A model generated the notes under the pieces. That model was not told the origin of the DNA and did no database searches. It worked only from the letters and a program-made list of their open reading frames with translations. A DNA stretch of 64,000 nt from Leifsonia sp. TF02-11 (GTDB lineage: Bacteria; Actinomycetota; Actinomycetes; Actinomycetales; Microbacteriaceae). Position numbers and translations under genes: made by a program. Position 1 is the stretch's first letter. Each line of letters begins with the position of its first letter. Below are positions 9,866-19,520 of this stretch, one piece after another. The DNA lies in NCBI RefSeq assembly GCF_017565305.1, contig NZ_JAGEKP010000004.1:310001-374000 (forward strand), in the 5' to 3' direction.

Positions 9866-9872
9866 GCCGTCT

Positions 9873-10514
9873 TCAGACCCTGGCGCCCGCTCGCGCCCGC
9901 ACCTTCGCCAGGAAGTAGGCGTGGAAGCGCGTGTCGCCGGTGATCTCCGGATGGAACGACGTGCCGAGGAGGTCGCCCTGCTCGACCGCGACGACGCGGC
10001 CGTCCGGCACGCGGGCCAGCACGGTGGCTCGCTCCCCCACACTCTCGACGATCGGCGCGCGGATGAACACCGCGTGCACCGGCTCCACCCCCAGCTGCGG
10101 GATGTCGAGGTCGGTCTCGAAGGAGTCGACCTGCGAGCCGAACGCGTTCCTTCGCACGGCCACGTCGAGGCCGCCCAGGCTCTGCTGGCCGGCGATCCCG
10201 TCGACGATGGTGTCGGCGAGCATGATCAGTCCGGCGCAGGTGCCGTAGACGGGAAGACCTCCGGCGATCGCGGCCTTCAGCGGACCCGCGAGCCCGAACG
10301 CCCGGGACAGCTTGTCCATGACGCTCGACTCCCCTCCGGGGATGACGAGGCCGGCGACCTCGTCCAACTCCTCCGGGCGCCGCACCGGCACGGCGTCGGC
10401 GCCGAGGCCGCGCAGGACCGCGAGGTGCTCGCGGAAGTCGCCCTGCAGGGCCAGGACGCCGACGCGGGGTCCGGTCGGCGCGGTCGCCTGCTCGCCGCCG
10501 CGACTACCAGCCAC
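9873..10514 (-). CDS. pdxT: Pyridoxal 5'-phosphate synthase glutaminase subunit PdxT
   Basis: A 213-residue class I glutamine amidotransferase that supplies ammonia to PdxS. The core starts [13 protein letters not shown]. The oxyanion strand [10 protein letters not shown], the nucleophile Cys93 in [11 protein letters not shown] and the His-Glu pair in GTSFHPEIT are all present. An in-frame GTG at 10514 gives a short N-terminal extension and an 11-base overlap with the pdxS stop. An ATG further upstream would add 20 residues read from inside pdxS and is less likely. Operon with pdxS. Confidence 0.93.
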   Translation of the reverse strand: MAGSRGGEQATAPTGPRVGVLALQGDFREHLAVLRGLGADAVPVRRPEELDEVAGLVIPGGESSVMDKLSRAFGLAGPLKAAIAGGLPVYGTCAGLIMLADTIVDGIAGQQSLGGLDVAVRRNAFGSQVDSFETDLDIPQLGVEPVHAVFIRAPIVESVGERATVLARVPDGRVVAVEQGDLLGTSFHPEITGDTRFHAYFLAKVRARAGARV

Positions 10515-11406
10515 GCTCGGCGAGCCGGTGCGGGGCCGCGAGGTCGGAGACGTTGATGCCGACCATCGCCTCACCGAGGCCGCGGGAGACCTCAGCGATG
10601 ACCTTCGGGTCGTCGTAGAACGTGGTCGCCTTGACGATCGCGGCCGCGCGCTGCTCCGGGTTGCCCGACTTGAAGATGCCGGAGCCGACGAACACGCCGT
10701 CCGCGCCCAGCTGCATCATCATCGCCGCGTCCGCAGGGGTGGCCACACCGCCGGCCGTGAACAACACGACGGGGAGCTTGCCGGTCTCGGCGATCTCGGC
10801 GACCAGCTCGTAGGGGGCCTGGAGGTCCTTCGCCGCGACGTAGAGCTCGTCGCGCGTCATCGACTTCAGGGCGTTGATCTCCGACGTGATCTTGCGGATG
10901 TGCTTGGTCGCCTCCGACACGTCGCCGGTGCCGGCCTCGCCCTTGGAGCGGATCATGGCGGCGCCCTCGTTGATGCGGCGCAGCGCCTCGCCGAGGTTGG
11001 TGGCGCCGCACACGAACGGCACGGTGAACTTCCACTTGTCGATGTGGTTGACATAGTCGGCCGGCGACAGCACCTCGGACTCGTCGATGTAGTCGACGTC
11101 GAGGGCTTCCAGCACCTGCGCCTCGACGAAGTGGCCGATGCGCGCCTTCGCCATGACCGGGATGGACACCTCGGCGATGATCGCCTCGATCAGGTCGGGG
11201 TCGCTCATGCGGGCGACGCCGCCCTGCGCGCGGATGTCGGCGGGGACGCGCTCCAGCGCCATGACCGCGACGGCTCCCGCATCCTCGGCGATGCGGGCCT
11301 GCTCCGGCGTGACGACGTCCATGATGACGCCGCCCTTCAGCATCTCGGCCAGCCCGCGCTTGACCCGGCTCGACCCGGTGGCGCTGCCGTGTTCTGTGTC
11401 TGTCAT
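10504..11406 (-). CDS. pdxS: Pyridoxal 5'-phosphate synthase lyase subunit PdxS
   Basis: A 300-residue PdxS. It condenses ribose 5-phosphate, glyceraldehyde 3-phosphate and PdxT-derived ammonia to PLP in a dodecamer. The sequence is highly conserved throughout: [18 protein letters not shown] near the start, [29 protein letters not shown] and [10 protein letters not shown]. The start MTDTEHG at 11406 is preceded by GAGAGGG. The open frame extends further upstream but that part does not resemble the family. Divergent from the MocR regulator pdxR across 94 bases. Confidence 0.97.
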   Translation of the reverse strand: MTDTEHGSATGSSRVKRGLAEMLKGGVIMDVVTPEQARIAEDAGAVAVMALERVPADIRAQGGVARMSDPDLIEAIIAEVSIPVMAKARIGHFVEAQVLEALDVDYIDESEVLSPADYVNHIDKWKFTVPFVCGATNLGEALRRINEGAAMIRSKGEAGTGDVSEATKHIRKITSEINALKSMTRDELYVAAKDLQAPYELVAEIAETGKLPVVLFTAGGVATPADAAMMMQLGADGVFVGSGIFKSGNPEQRAAAIVKATTFYDDPKVIAEVSRGLGEAMVGINVSDLAAPHRLAERGW

Positions 11407-11425
11407 CGTCGCCCTCTCTGCAGTA

Positions 11426-11439
11426 CAAAAATTGTTTTG
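11426..11439. promoter_or_regulatory. Palindrome in the pdxS-pdxR divergent promoter region
   Basis: CAAAA-ATTG-TTTTG, a 14-base inverted repeat between the divergent pdxS and pdxR genes, AT-rich in an otherwise GC-rich gap. It is a natural operator candidate for the PdxR regulator. A TAGACT hexamer at 11477-11482 is a likely -10 for pdxR, giving a short leader with GGGGAG before the ATG at 11501. Confidence 0.4.
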
Positions 11440-11500
11440 GCCTATGCCGAACGATAGCATCCCCGTCGCGGCTCGGTAGACTCGGGAGCCGGGGAGTGCA

Positions 11501-12820
11501 ATGGACGAACAGGTCATCACGGGAACGACGGCGGCGGAGATCGCCGCGAGCGTGCGCGCGCTGCACGAGCGCGGGGCGCTGCGCCGGGGCGACGCCCTGC
11601 CGCCGGTCCGCGAGCTCGCCGCGCAGCTGCAGGTCAACCGCAACACCGCGGTCGCCGCGTACCGCCTGCTCGCGCAGGCCGGGGTGGTCGTCGCGCGCGG
11701 TCGCGCCGGCACGGTGATCGCCGGGGTGGAGGCCGTGGCCCAGGAGGGCTTCGCGGCCGACAGCGTGCTGCGCGACATCGGCACGGGCAACCCCGACCCC
11801 GGCCGCATCCCCGACCTGTCAGCGGCGCTGGCCCGCGCGGTCGGCCGCCCGGTGCTCTACGGCGAACCGGTGATCGACCCGGCCCTGCAGGCGCGTGCGC
11901 TGTCCTGGGTACGGGAGGACCTCCCCGACCACGACCTGCGCATCACGGTGACCAACGGCGCCGTCGACGCCGTCGAGCGGCTGCTCGCCCAGGCGCTCCT
12001 CCGCGACGACGCCGTGGCACTCGAAGACCCGTGCTTCCTCGCCAGCATCCACACGGTCCGGCACGGCGGCTACCGCGCGGTCGCCGTTCCGGTCGACGCC
12101 GAGGGGATGACGGTCGACGGACTCCGCGCCGCGCTCGAGGCCGGCGTGCGGGCGATCATCTGCACCCCGCGCGCGCAGAACCCGACGGGTGCGACGCTCT
12201 CCCCCGCCCGTGCGGCCGAGCTGCGAGCGCTGCTCGTCGACCACCCCTATGTGCTCGTGATCGAGGACGACCACTTCTCCATGCTGTCCCAGCGGCCGTA
12301 CGAGACCCTGATCGGCCCGGGTCACCAGCGGTACGCGCTCGTGCGTTCCGTGTCGAAGTTCCTCGGCCCCGACATGTGCCTCGCCGTCGCCGCGACCGAC
12401 CCGGAGACCGCGGAGCGTCTCGCCTTCCGGCTCAGTCCGGGCACCACCTGGGTCAGTCACATCCTCCAGCGCCTGGTGCTGGCCCAGCTGAGCGACGCGT
12501 CGGTGCTCGCCGAGGTCGCGGCGGCCGGTCGCCACTACGCGGAGCGCAACGCGGACTTCGCGGCGCGGCTCACGGAGCGCGGCCTTCCGACGGAGCCCGG
12601 CGACGGCCTCAACCTGTGGGTCGATCTCCCGGTCGAGGCGCGCATCGTGGCCGAACGGATGATGCGACGCGGCTGGCTCGCCCGCACCGGCGACGAGTTC
12701 GGGCTCGGCGAGCGCAGGGCGCCGTCGCACCAGCTGCGGCTGACCGTGCACGATCTCACGCCGGAGGAGACGGACAGGCTGCTCGACGATCTCGCGGACG
12801 TCGCAGGCCGACGCCCCTGA
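11501..12820 (+). CDS. pdxR: MocR-type PLP-dependent regulator (PdxR-like)
   Basis: A 439-residue fusion of a GntR-type winged helix (about residues 10-75, [25 protein letters not shown]) to a fold-type I aminotransferase domain. The PLP-binding lysine is Lys286 in [10 protein letters not shown], and the NPTG segment [11 protein letters not shown] is kept. The domain order is that of PdxR regulators, which activate pdxST and respond to PLP. It lies divergent from pdxS and just upstream of pdxY, which fits a B6 regulator. GGGGAG precedes the ATG. A different MocR regulon cannot be excluded from sequence alone. Confidence 0.9.
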   Translation: MDEQVITGTTAAEIAASVRALHERGALRRGDALPPVRELAAQLQVNRNTAVAAYRLLAQAGVVVARGRAGTVIAGVEAVAQEGFAADSVLRDIGTGNPDPGRIPDLSAALARAVGRPVLYGEPVIDPALQARALSWVREDLPDHDLRITVTNGAVDAVERLLAQALLRDDAVALEDPCFLASIHTVRHGGYRAVAVPVDAEGMTVDGLRAALEAGVRAIICTPRAQNPTGATLSPARAAELRALLVDHPYVLVIEDDHFSMLSQRPYETLIGPGHQRYALVRSVSKFLGPDMCLAVAATDPETAERLAFRLSPGTTWVSHILQRLVLAQLSDASVLAEVAAAGRHYAERNADFAARLTERGLPTEPGDGLNLWVDLPVEARIVAERMMRRGWLARTGDEFGLGERRAPSHQLRLTVHDLTPEETDRLLDDLADVAGRRP

Positions 12821-12860
12821 ACGGACGGGAGCCGCCCCCGCGGGATGAGAGGATCGTGGG

Positions 12861-13712
12861 ATGAAGATCCTCTCGATCCAGTCCGCTGTCGCCTACGGTC
12901 ACGTCGGCAATTCAGCCGCCGTCTTCCCCCTGCAGCGCATCGGCGTCGAGGTGCTCCCCGTCTATACGGTGAACTTCTCCAACCACACGGGCTACGGCGC
13001 CTGGCGCGGGCCGCTCATCGCGCCGGACGACGTGCGTGCGGTGATCACCGGCATCGAGGAGCGCGGCGTGCTCGGGCAGATCGACGCGGTGCTCTCCGGG
13101 TACCAGGGCAGCGAGGGCATCGGCGATGTGATCGTCGACGCCGTCGCCCGGGTCAAGGCGGCGAACCCGGACGCGGTGTATGCGTGCGACCCCGTCATGG
13201 GCAACGCCAAGTCCGGCTGCTTCGTCGCCCCGGCGATCCCCGACCTCCTGCGCGACCGCGTCGTGCCGGTCGCCGACATCATCACGCCGAACCAGTTCGA
13301 GCTCGGCTACCTCACCGGAACGGAGCCTGCCGACCTGGAGTCCACGCTCGCCTCCGTCGACGCGGCGCGCGCGATGGGTCCGCGCACCGTCCTCGTCACG
13401 AGCGTCGAGCGTCCCGACCAGCCGGACGACACCATCGAGATGCTCGCGGTCGACGACGCCGGAGCGTGGATCGTGCAGACGCCGCGCCTGCCGATGAAGG
13501 CGAACGGCTCGGGTGACGTCACCGCCGCACTCTTCACGGCGCACTACGTCGCCTCGGGCAGCGCCGCGAGCGCCCTGAGCAAGACCGTGTCGAGCGTCTA
13601 CGACCTCCTCGACCGCACCCTGCAGTCGGGCGACCGCGAGCTCCAACTCGTCGAGTCGCAGGACTCCTACGCGAACCCGCGCGAGCAGTTCGCCGTGACC
13701 CAGGTGCGCTGA
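12861..13712 (+). CDS. pdxY: Pyridoxal kinase PdxY
   Basis: A 283-residue PfkB/ribokinase-fold kinase that phosphorylates pyridoxal in the salvage route to PLP. The opening ILSIQSAVAYGHVGNSAAVFPLQ and the segment VYTVNFSNHTGYGAW are typical of pyridoxal kinases. The anion-hole motif NGSGDVTAALF has the catalytic Asp219. It follows pdxR by 40 bases on the same strand and is probably in its operon, so salvage and regulation sit beside de novo synthesis (pdxST). Confidence 0.95.
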   Translation: MKILSIQSAVAYGHVGNSAAVFPLQRIGVEVLPVYTVNFSNHTGYGAWRGPLIAPDDVRAVITGIEERGVLGQIDAVLSGYQGSEGIGDVIVDAVARVKAANPDAVYACDPVMGNAKSGCFVAPAIPDLLRDRVVPVADIITPNQFELGYLTGTEPADLESTLASVDAARAMGPRTVLVTSVERPDQPDDTIEMLAVDDAGAWIVQTPRLPMKANGSGDVTAALFTAHYVASGSAASALSKTVSSVYDLLDRTLQSGDRELQLVESQDSYANPREQFAVTQVR

Positions 13713-13745
13713 GCCCAGCTGTTTTGCGCCGAATGCTGCGCGTCG

Positions 13746-14336
13746 CTACTCGCCGGGCTTCGGCCAGGCGTCCGCCAGCGCCGCGCGGACTTCGCCGAGC
13801 AACTGCGGGAGCGCCTTGGTGCGCGCGATGATCGGGAAGAAGTTCGCGTCCTGCGCCCAGCGCGGCACGATGTGCTGGTGGAGGTGCGCGGCAATCCCGG
13901 CTCCGGCCACGGCGCCCTGATTCATCCCGATGTTGAAGCCGTCGTTGTGCGACACCTCGCGGATGACACGCATCGCCGTCTGCGTGAGGCTGCCGATCTC
14001 GGCGACCTCCTCCGGCGTCGCCTCGTCATAGAGGGCGATGTGCCGGTACGGGCACACCAGCAGGTGCCCGCTGTTGTACGGGAACAGGTTGAGCAGGGCG
14101 TACGCGTGCTCGCCCCTGGCCACGATCAGGGCGTCCTCGTCGCTCAGGGTCGGCGCCACGCAGAACGGGCAACCCTCGTGTCCGGGATCTGCCTGCTGGA
14201 TGTAGACCATCCGGTGCGGGGTCCACAGGCGCTGGAACTCGTCGGGCACGCCGACCAGATACGACGGGTCGTCGACGCGGACGGGACCGTCGATCCCGTC
14301 CGCGTCGCCCGTGGTCGAACCGCTCAGTCGGTCCAT
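13746..14336 (-). CDS. HIT domain protein (Ap4A phosphorylase/hydrolase-like)
   Basis: A 196-residue histidine triad protein. The zinc-type motif CPFC lies near residue 57-60 and the catalytic triad [10 protein letters not shown] near residue 155. Such proteins act on nucleotide phosphates such as Ap4A or AMP derivatives. In actinobacteria this gene regularly follows thrS. The ATG overlaps the thrS stop by 13 bases. The first 30 residues are variable. The next genes expected on the same strand by mycobacterial synteny (pgsA and PI-mannoside genes) are not here. Confidence 0.92.
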   Translation of the reverse strand: MDRLSGSTTGDADGIDGPVRVDDPSYLVGVPDEFQRLWTPHRMVYIQQADPGHEGCPFCVAPTLSDEDALIVARGEHAYALLNLFPYNSGHLLVCPYRHIALYDEATPEEVAEIGSLTQTAMRVIREVSHNDGFNIGMNQGAVAGAGIAAHLHQHIVPRWAQDANFFPIIARTKALPQLLGEVRAALADAWPKPGE

Positions 14337-16288
14337 GCCGTGTCGACCAGCTCGTGGCTCCCGATGCTCGCGACGATCCGCTCGATCGCGTCGTCGACCG
14401 TGACGCCGTTGCGCTGCGTGCCGTCGCGGAAGCGGAAGCTGACGGTGCCGGCGCTCGCGTCCTCCTCGCCGACGATCAGCTGGAACGGCACCTTGGCCTT
14501 GGTGTGGGTGCGGATCTTCTTCTGCATGCGGTCGTCGGAGTGGTCGACCTCTGCGCGCACCCCGCGGGCCCTGAGGCGCGAGATGACGTCGTCGAGGAAC
14601 GGTCCGTACGCGTCGGCGACCGGGATGCCGACCACCTGGACCGGCGACAGCCAGACCGGGAAGGCTCCCGCGTAGTGCTCCAGCAGGATCGCGAAGAACC
14701 GCTCGATCGAGCCCAGCAGTGCGCGGTGGATCATCGCGGGCTGCTTGCGGGTGCCGTCGGCCGCGTTGTACTCCAGCTCGAACAGCTCCGGCTGGTTGAA
14801 GTCGAGCTGGACCGTCGACAGCTGCCAGGTGCGGCCGATCGCGTCGCGCGCCTGCACCGAGATCTTCGGGCCGTAGAACGCCGCCCCGCCCGGGTCGTCC
14901 ACGAGCTCGAGGCCGGACTCGATCGCGACCTCGCGCAGAGTCTCGGTCGCCGTCTCCCAGCTCTCGTCGCTGCCGACGTACTTCTCCGGGTCCTTCGTGG
15001 AGAGCTCGAGGTAGAAGTCGGTCAGACCGTAGCCGCGCAGCGTCTCCAGCACGAACTCGAGCTGCCGCGCGACCTCGTCCTTGATCTGGTCGTCGGTCAC
15101 GTAGATGTGCGCGTCGTCCTGCGTCAGGCCGCGCACACGCGTGAGGCCGGAGAGGGTGCCCGACTTCTCGTAGCGGTACACCGTGCCGAACTCCGCCAGC
15201 CGCAGCGGGAGCTCGCGGTAGCTGCGCCCGCGCGCCCGGTAGATGAGGTTGTGCATCGGGCAGTTCATCGGCTTGAGGTAGTAGTCCTGCCCCTGCCGGG
15301 TGATGTTGCCGTCGGCGTCGCGCTCCTCATCGAGGTGCATGGGCGGGAACATGCCGTCCTTGTACCAGTTGAGGTGCTGACTGATCTCGTAGAGGTGCCC
15401 CTTGGTGATGTGCGGGGTGTTCACCATCTCGTAGTCGTTCGCGATCAGCCGATCGCGCATGTAGTCCTCGATCTCCTTGCGGATGATCCCGCCCTTGGGG
15501 TGGAACACCGCCAGGCCCGAGCCGATCTCGTCCGGGAAGCTGAACAGGTCGAGTTCTGCTCCCAGCTTGCGGTGGTCGCGCTTGGCGGCCTCCTCCATGC
15601 GGGTCTGGTACGCGCGCAGCTCGTCCTTGCTCGGCCACGCGGTGCCGTAGATGCGCTGCAGCTGCGGGTTCTTCTCCGAGCCGCGCCAGTAGGCGGCGGC
15701 GACGCGGGTGAGCGCCCAGCCGTTGCCGATCATGCGCGTGTTCGGGAGGTGCGGGCCGCGGCAGAGGTCCTTCCAGACCGTCTCGCCGCTCTTCGGGTCG
15801 ACGTTGTCGTAGATGGTCAGCTCGCCGGAGCCGACCTCCACGGACTCGTCGCCGCCCTCGGCGGCTCCACCCTTGAGCCCGATCAGCTCGAGCTTGTACG
15901 GCTCGGACGCGAGCTCTGCGCGCGCCTCGTCGTCGGTGACCACCCGGCGCACGAAGCGCTGGCCGGCGCGCACGATGCGCGACATCTCCTTGTCGAGCGC
16001 CTTGAGGTCCTCCGGGGTGAAGGGCTCGACGACGTCGAAGTCGTAGTAGAAGCCGTCGGTGATGGGCGGCCCGATGCCGAGCTTCGCCTCCGGGTTCACC
16101 GCCTGGACGGCCTGGGCGAGCACGTGCGCGGTGGAGTGGCGCAGGATGTTGAGCCCGTCCGGCGAGTCGATCGTGACCGGCTCGACGGTGTCGGTGGTCG
16201 TGACGGTCGTCGCGAGATCCTTCAGCTCACCGTTGACGCGCATCGCGACAACGGAACGGTCGGTGAAGAGCTCGAAGCCGTCGGCCAC
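14324..16288 (-). CDS. thrS: Threonyl-tRNA synthetase
   Basis: A 654-residue class II synthetase. It has a shortened N-terminal TGS-like region, an editing domain with [11 protein letters not shown] and CRGPHLPNT, and the catalytic core with motif 2 in [22 protein letters not shown] and motif 3 near the anticodon-binding domain. The start is GTG at 16288 (MADGFELF), preferred because AGGAGT sits at ideal spacing. A TTG 27 bases upstream would place that ribosome site inside the gene. No T-box leader fits in the 63-base gap upstream. Confidence 0.97.
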   Translation of the reverse strand: MADGFELFTDRSVVAMRVNGELKDLATTVTTTDTVEPVTIDSPDGLNILRHSTAHVLAQAVQAVNPEAKLGIGPPITDGFYYDFDVVEPFTPEDLKALDKEMSRIVRAGQRFVRRVVTDDEARAELASEPYKLELIGLKGGAAEGGDESVEVGSGELTIYDNVDPKSGETVWKDLCRGPHLPNTRMIGNGWALTRVAAAYWRGSEKNPQLQRIYGTAWPSKDELRAYQTRMEEAAKRDHRKLGAELDLFSFPDEIGSGLAVFHPKGGIIRKEIEDYMRDRLIANDYEMVNTPHITKGHLYEISQHLNWYKDGMFPPMHLDEERDADGNITRQGQDYYLKPMNCPMHNLIYRARGRSYRELPLRLAEFGTVYRYEKSGTLSGLTRVRGLTQDDAHIYVTDDQIKDEVARQLEFVLETLRGYGLTDFYLELSTKDPEKYVGSDESWETATETLREVAIESGLELVDDPGGAAFYGPKISVQARDAIGRTWQLSTVQLDFNQPELFELEYNAADGTRKQPAMIHRALLGSIERFFAILLEHYAGAFPVWLSPVQVVGIPVADAYGPFLDDVISRLRARGVRAEVDHSDDRMQKKIRTHTKAKVPFQLIVGEEDASAGTVSFRFRDGTQRNGVTVDDAIERIVASIGSHELVDTAWTD

Positions 16289-16351
16289 CTGTCCACTCCT
16301 AGAGTCGTTTTCCAATGGGATGCGTCAACTCTAGTCGGCGCGGGCGCGGCG

Positions 16352-16750
16352 TCAGGACGGCAGGGTCGTCCGCAGGAGCGGAAGCAGCACGACGCGCGAG
16401 CGCCGGATGTCCTCCGCGCTGTACCGGATGAGCTCGGCCGGTCCCGAGAAGCGCATCGTCGCCCGCAGCCGCCGGACCGCCCAGACCCGGACCTCGGCTC
16501 CGTAGAGTGCGCGGGCGAAGTCGTGGATGTGGACCTCGATCCGCCTGCCCGCGGTGTGCCCGAACGTCGGGTTCTCGCCGACGCTGACGGTCGCACCGTG
16601 CAGGACCGCCGCGTCTCCGATGCGGACGATGGACGCATAGATCCCGTCCTGCGGCTCGTCGCCGTAGACCTCGGCGAGGTTCGCCGTGGGGAAGCCGAGC
16701 TGACGGCCACGCCGGTCGCCGGGGACGACGACGCCGCCGAACGCGGTCAT
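16352..16750 (-). CDS. Free-standing riboflavin kinase domain protein (RcaA-like)
   Basis: A 132-residue protein that consists only of a riboflavin kinase domain, the ATP-dependent enzyme making FMN. Key motifs are GRQLGFPTAN (residues 15-24), VSVGENPTF and the EVHIHDF...LYG strand, which match the C-terminal half of bifunctional RibF. The FAD synthetase half is absent. The ATG overlaps the flavin reductase stop by four bases, so the two are coupled. With the reductase and the NtaA-family monooxygenase nearby it matches RcaA, the riboflavin kinase of the riboflavin catabolic cluster I recall from Microbacterium maritypicum. The domain call is firm; the catabolic role is inferred from context. 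Confidence 0.88.
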   Translation of the reverse strand: MTAFGGVVVPGDRRGRQLGFPTANLAEVYGDEPQDGIYASIVRIGDAAVLHGATVSVGENPTFGHTAGRRIEVHIHDFARALYGAEVRVWAVRRLRATMRFSGPAELIRYSAEDIRRSRVVLLPLLRTTLPS

Positions 16751-17271
16751 GATGCTGCGGCGATCCGGTGGAAGGCGCTCTGGTGGAACACGAGGGGCGC
16801 CACCTCGGGGAAGGCCTCGGCTCCGTGCACCTCGAGCACCACGATCTCGTGGTCTCCCCCGTCGAACGTCTCCCGGACGCCGCACTCCAGCCAGAGCGCA
16901 GCTCCATCGATCAGGACAGCGCCGTCTGCGGTCGGGTGCCACTCGGCGCCGGCGAAGCGATCGCCCGTGCGCGCGGAGAGCTGACGGCACAGCGTTCCGT
17001 GGTCGGCGCCGAGCACGCTCAGGCCGAGCCGCGGGCGGTCGGCGAGAACGGGCCAGGTGGACGATGTGCGGGCGACGCTCACGGCCACGAGGGCGGGCTC
17101 GAGCGAGATGGAGGTGAACGAGTTCACGGCCATGCCGGCGGGCTGCCCCTCGCTCAGGGCGGCGACGGCGACGACGCCGGTGGGATAGGACGAGAACGCC
17201 CGGCGCAGCGTGACCGCGGTCGCCGGATCGACGCTCCCGCGTTCCTCGGTCGGTGAGGTGGTGTTGGCCAT
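16747..17271 (-). CDS. Flavin reductase family protein (RcaB-like)
   Basis: A 174-residue flavin reductase-like (HpaC/DIM6-type) protein using NAD(P)H to supply reduced flavin. The family pattern is clear: FSSYPTGVVAVAAL, then GMAVNSFTSISLEPALVAVSV and LGLSVLGADH, ending with VVLEVHGAEAF. GAAGGG lies eight bases before the ATG. It is coupled to the downstream riboflavin kinase by ATGA. Such reductases feed FMNH2 to two-component monooxygenases, and a suitable oxygenase lies at 18113-19477. It probably corresponds to RcaB of the riboflavin catabolic pathway. Confidence 0.9.
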   Translation of the reverse strand: MANTTSPTEERGSVDPATAVTLRRAFSSYPTGVVAVAALSEGQPAGMAVNSFTSISLEPALVAVSVARTSSTWPVLADRPRLGLSVLGADHGTLCRQLSARTGDRFAGAEWHPTADGAVLIDGAALWLECGVRETFDGGDHEIVVLEVHGAEAFPEVAPLVFHQSAFHRIAAAS

Positions 17272-17327
17272 GAGTGTGCTGCCCTTCTTCTGACCGATCG
17301 GCCGGCTCCATCGCGAGGCCCGATTTA

Positions 17328-17339
17328 GTCAAGTTTGTC
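17328..17339. promoter_or_regulatory. Candidate PadR operator in the regulator/reductase divergent region
   Basis: GTCAAG-TTTGTC, ten of twelve bases identical to the perfect palindrome GTCAAGCTTGAC at 22315-22326 in front of the importer-monooxygenase operon. It lies in the AT-rich 143-base gap between the reductase and regulator genes. The match suggests one regulator binds both places; the PadR protein encoded here is the obvious candidate. Confidence 0.5.
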
Positions 17340-17414
17340 TATATTGAAGAATACTACCTAGATTTGAATAAGCAAACAATCGCGTTTTCCACGCGCATGG
17401 CTAGACTCGGGAAC

Positions 17415-17993
17415 ATGTCGACTACGACCCGGCTCGTGGTGCTCGGAGCGGTCCACCAGTTCCAGCCCGTCCACGGCTACTTCCTCCGCCGCGAGCTGAT
17501 GACCTGGCATGTCGACGAGTGGGCGAACATCCAGCCCGGCTCGATCTACAACGCGCTGCGCTCGCTCGAGAAAGATGGCTACGTCGCCGAGAACACCACA
17601 GAGGTGGAGGGCAGGCGCCCGGCACGCACGACCTACACGATCACGCCGGAGGGCGAGGTGGAGTTCCTGCGGCTCTTCCGCTCCGCGCTCTGGGAGGTCG
17701 AGGTCTTCGACACCAAGCCGGTGATGTCGATCGTCTCGTTCATGCACGTGCTCAGCCGGCGGGAGGTCATCGAGGCCCTGGAGCACCGCATCACGAAGAT
17801 CGACGCGATCGTGCTCACCAACGCGTACAACATCGAGGACACGGCACGGTCGTCGACCACACCGGACTACGTCCGTGAGATCTTCGAGCTCTCCACGATC
17901 CGACTGCGGGCCGAGCAGCAGTGGGCGCGGGATCTGCGCGAGCGCCTCCTCGCCGGCGAGTACGTCTTCGCCGACGAGAAAGCCGCCGGCTGA
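17415..17993 (+). CDS. PadR family transcriptional regulator
   Basis: A 192-residue PadR-type repressor. The N-terminal winged helix contains VLGAVHQFQPVHGYFLRREL, the recognition region IQPGSIYNALRSLEKDGYV and the wing RRPARTTYTITPEGEVEF. The C-terminal helical part (about residues 105-190) is of the Vir_act_alpha type and likely dimerises. The ATG at 17415 is chosen because TAGACT lies seven bases before it, as in many leaderless genes here. It sits between the kinase-reductase pair and the monooxygenase-importer operon, so it probably controls both. Some PadR proteins (LmrR) are known to bind flavins, so a flavin effector is plausible but unproven. Confidence 0.88.
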   Translation: MSTTTRLVVLGAVHQFQPVHGYFLRRELMTWHVDEWANIQPGSIYNALRSLEKDGYVAENTTEVEGRRPARTTYTITPEGEVEFLRLFRSALWEVEVFDTKPVMSIVSFMHVLSRREVIEALEHRITKIDAIVLTNAYNIEDTARSSTTPDYVREIFELSTIRLRAEQQWARDLRERLLAGEYVFADEKAAG

Positions 17994-18056
17994 CCGTACC
18001 GCCGAAGGCGTCACCCGACCTTCCGGCCGCGTCGGTGCCGGCGGAGAAAGCACAGA

Positions 18057-18098
18057 GCGGCTGCCAGAGGCCGGGTCTCCCCCACCTCCGGCAGCCGC
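18057..18098. terminator. Inverted repeat between convergent padR-like and monooxygenase genes
   Basis: Nine-base arms GCGGCTGCC (18057-18065) and GGCAGCCGC (18090-18098) enclose a 24-base GC-rich loop, between two converging genes. It could act as a bidirectional transcription barrier. No U tract is seen. Confidence 0.3.
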
Positions 18099-18112
18099 CC
18101 CGGTCATACCGC

Positions 18113-19477
18113 CTACGCCACCCCTGCGGACACAGCGGCACGGTGGCCGGCGCCCGGGTGGTCGGCGGGCAGCGTCGGCTCGTCCTGTCCGATGAGCCGC
18201 TCGCGAAGCGTCGTCGCCGCGTAGCCGGTGGGGGCGACGCCGCGCTCGCGCAGGATGGGTAGCACCAGCTCCACGAAGTCCCTGGTCGAGCCCGGCTGCA
18301 CCTGCGGCGTGAGCAGGAAGCCGTCGAGATCGGCGCCATCGGCGAGCGCGCACAGGTGGTCGGCGACCTCCTCTGCGCTTCCGACGAACGGGGTGACCCC
18401 GACGCCGTGGGCGTGCCAGTCCTTGAGCACGTCGCCGACGGTCTGCCCGGCGAAGCGGGCGATCTGCGTCTGGGACAGCTCGGTGCGCAGGTCCGTCATC
18501 GGTGTCTGCGGGTCGTACGACGACAGGTCGAGCCCGGTGAACCACGCGTAGGAGGCGACGGCCACGTCGGGACTCTGCGCGCCGAGGATCGCATCGTACT
18601 TGCGCTGCGCCTCCTCGCGGGTCGGAGCGACGACGCACGCGAACGCCGACATCAGCTTGACCGCGTCCGCTCGCCGGCCGGCGGCGACGGCCTCGGCGCG
18701 GATCGCCTTGACGTGCTCCGCGAGCTTCTCGACAGTGCCGCCGCCGAGGAAGATTGCTTCGCCGTGCTTGCCGCCGAACGCGCGACCGGCCGGCGACGTC
18801 CCGGCCTGGAACAGCACAGGCGTCCCCTGCGGGGTGTACGACGTGTTGCCGAAGCCGCGCGAGCGGAAGTACGGGCCGTCGTGCTCGATACGGTGCACCT
18901 TCGCCGGGTCGGCGAAGCGACCCAGCTTGTCCCGTTCGAGCGCGTCCGGCTCCCAGGCTCCCTCCCAGAGCTTGTAGACGAGCTCCATGAAGTCGTCCGC
19001 CATCCGGTAGCGCTCGTCGTGGGCGACCATCGGCACGCCGAACGCCTCGACGGCCGTTTCCGCCGTTCCCGTCGTCACGACGTTCCAGCCGATGCGGCCG
19101 CCGGAGAGGTGATCGAGGGTCGCCATCCGGCGCGCGAACGCGTACGGCTGCTCCAGGAGGGTGGAGCCGGTGATCACCAGACCGAGCTGCTCGGTGGTCG
19201 GGATGAGCGCCGCGGCGACGATCGCCGGGTCGAGGCGAGGAAGGTCGAGGCCCTCGACCGAGCAGATGTCCGGGCGGGTGCCGTTGACGTCTGCCCAGCC
19301 CCAGGCGTCGGCGAGGAACAGGAAGTCGAAGTTCGCGTCCTCGCAGATCTTCGCGATCTCCTGCCAATAGGCCAGGGTGTCGAAGAGGTGCCGCTTGTTC
19401 TCGGGATAGCGCCAGGTGGCGGTTCCGGAGTCGTTGGCCTGGGCGTTCTCGAAGAGCCCGAAGCGCAGTTGTCTCAT
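18113..19477 (-). CDS. NtaA/SnaA/DszA-family flavin monooxygenase (RcaE-like)
   Basis: A 454-residue bacterial-luciferase-fold enzyme of the NtaA/SnaA/DszA class, which uses FMNH2 from a separate reductase. Diagnostic segments are FDFLFLADAWG, GLVITGSTLLEQPYAFARRMATLDHLSGGRIGWNVVTT (read as two blocks), HDERYRMADDFMELV and GTPVLFQAGTSPAGRAF. Members cleave C-N, C-S or similar bonds of large substrates. It is the last gene after an ABC importer, 43 bases from the permease, and shares a promoter motif with the riboflavin kinase and reductase genes. RcaE, the riboflavin lyase of M. maritypicum, belongs to this class. Riboflavin is therefore the leading substrate hypothesis; nitrilotriacetate- or sulfur-compound substrates remain possible. 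Confidence 0.85.
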   Translation of the reverse strand: MRQLRFGLFENAQANDSGTATWRYPENKRHLFDTLAYWQEIAKICEDANFDFLFLADAWGWADVNGTRPDICSVEGLDLPRLDPAIVAAALIPTTEQLGLVITGSTLLEQPYAFARRMATLDHLSGGRIGWNVVTTGTAETAVEAFGVPMVAHDERYRMADDFMELVYKLWEGAWEPDALERDKLGRFADPAKVHRIEHDGPYFRSRGFGNTSYTPQGTPVLFQAGTSPAGRAFGGKHGEAIFLGGGTVEKLAEHVKAIRAEAVAAGRRADAVKLMSAFACVVAPTREEAQRKYDAILGAQSPDVAVASYAWFTGLDLSSYDPQTPMTDLRTELSQTQIARFAGQTVGDVLKDWHAHGVGVTPFVGSAEEVADHLCALADGADLDGFLLTPQVQPGSTRDFVELVLPILRERGVAPTGYAATTLRERLIGQDEPTLPADHPGAGHRAAVSAGVA

Positions 19478-19520
19478 GTTTCTCTGCTTCCTGATTCTGG
19501 TGGGTGGTTCTTGGGTGCGC

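Noticed and set aside
12861-13712. Ribokinase (RcaD) for the flavin cluster
   Set aside because: The sequence is a pyridoxal kinase by its N-terminal motif and operon with pdxR.
17997-18112. Possible small gene between padR-like and the monooxygenase
   Set aside because: No start with ribosome site; the stretch is an inverted-repeat spacer of convergent genes.
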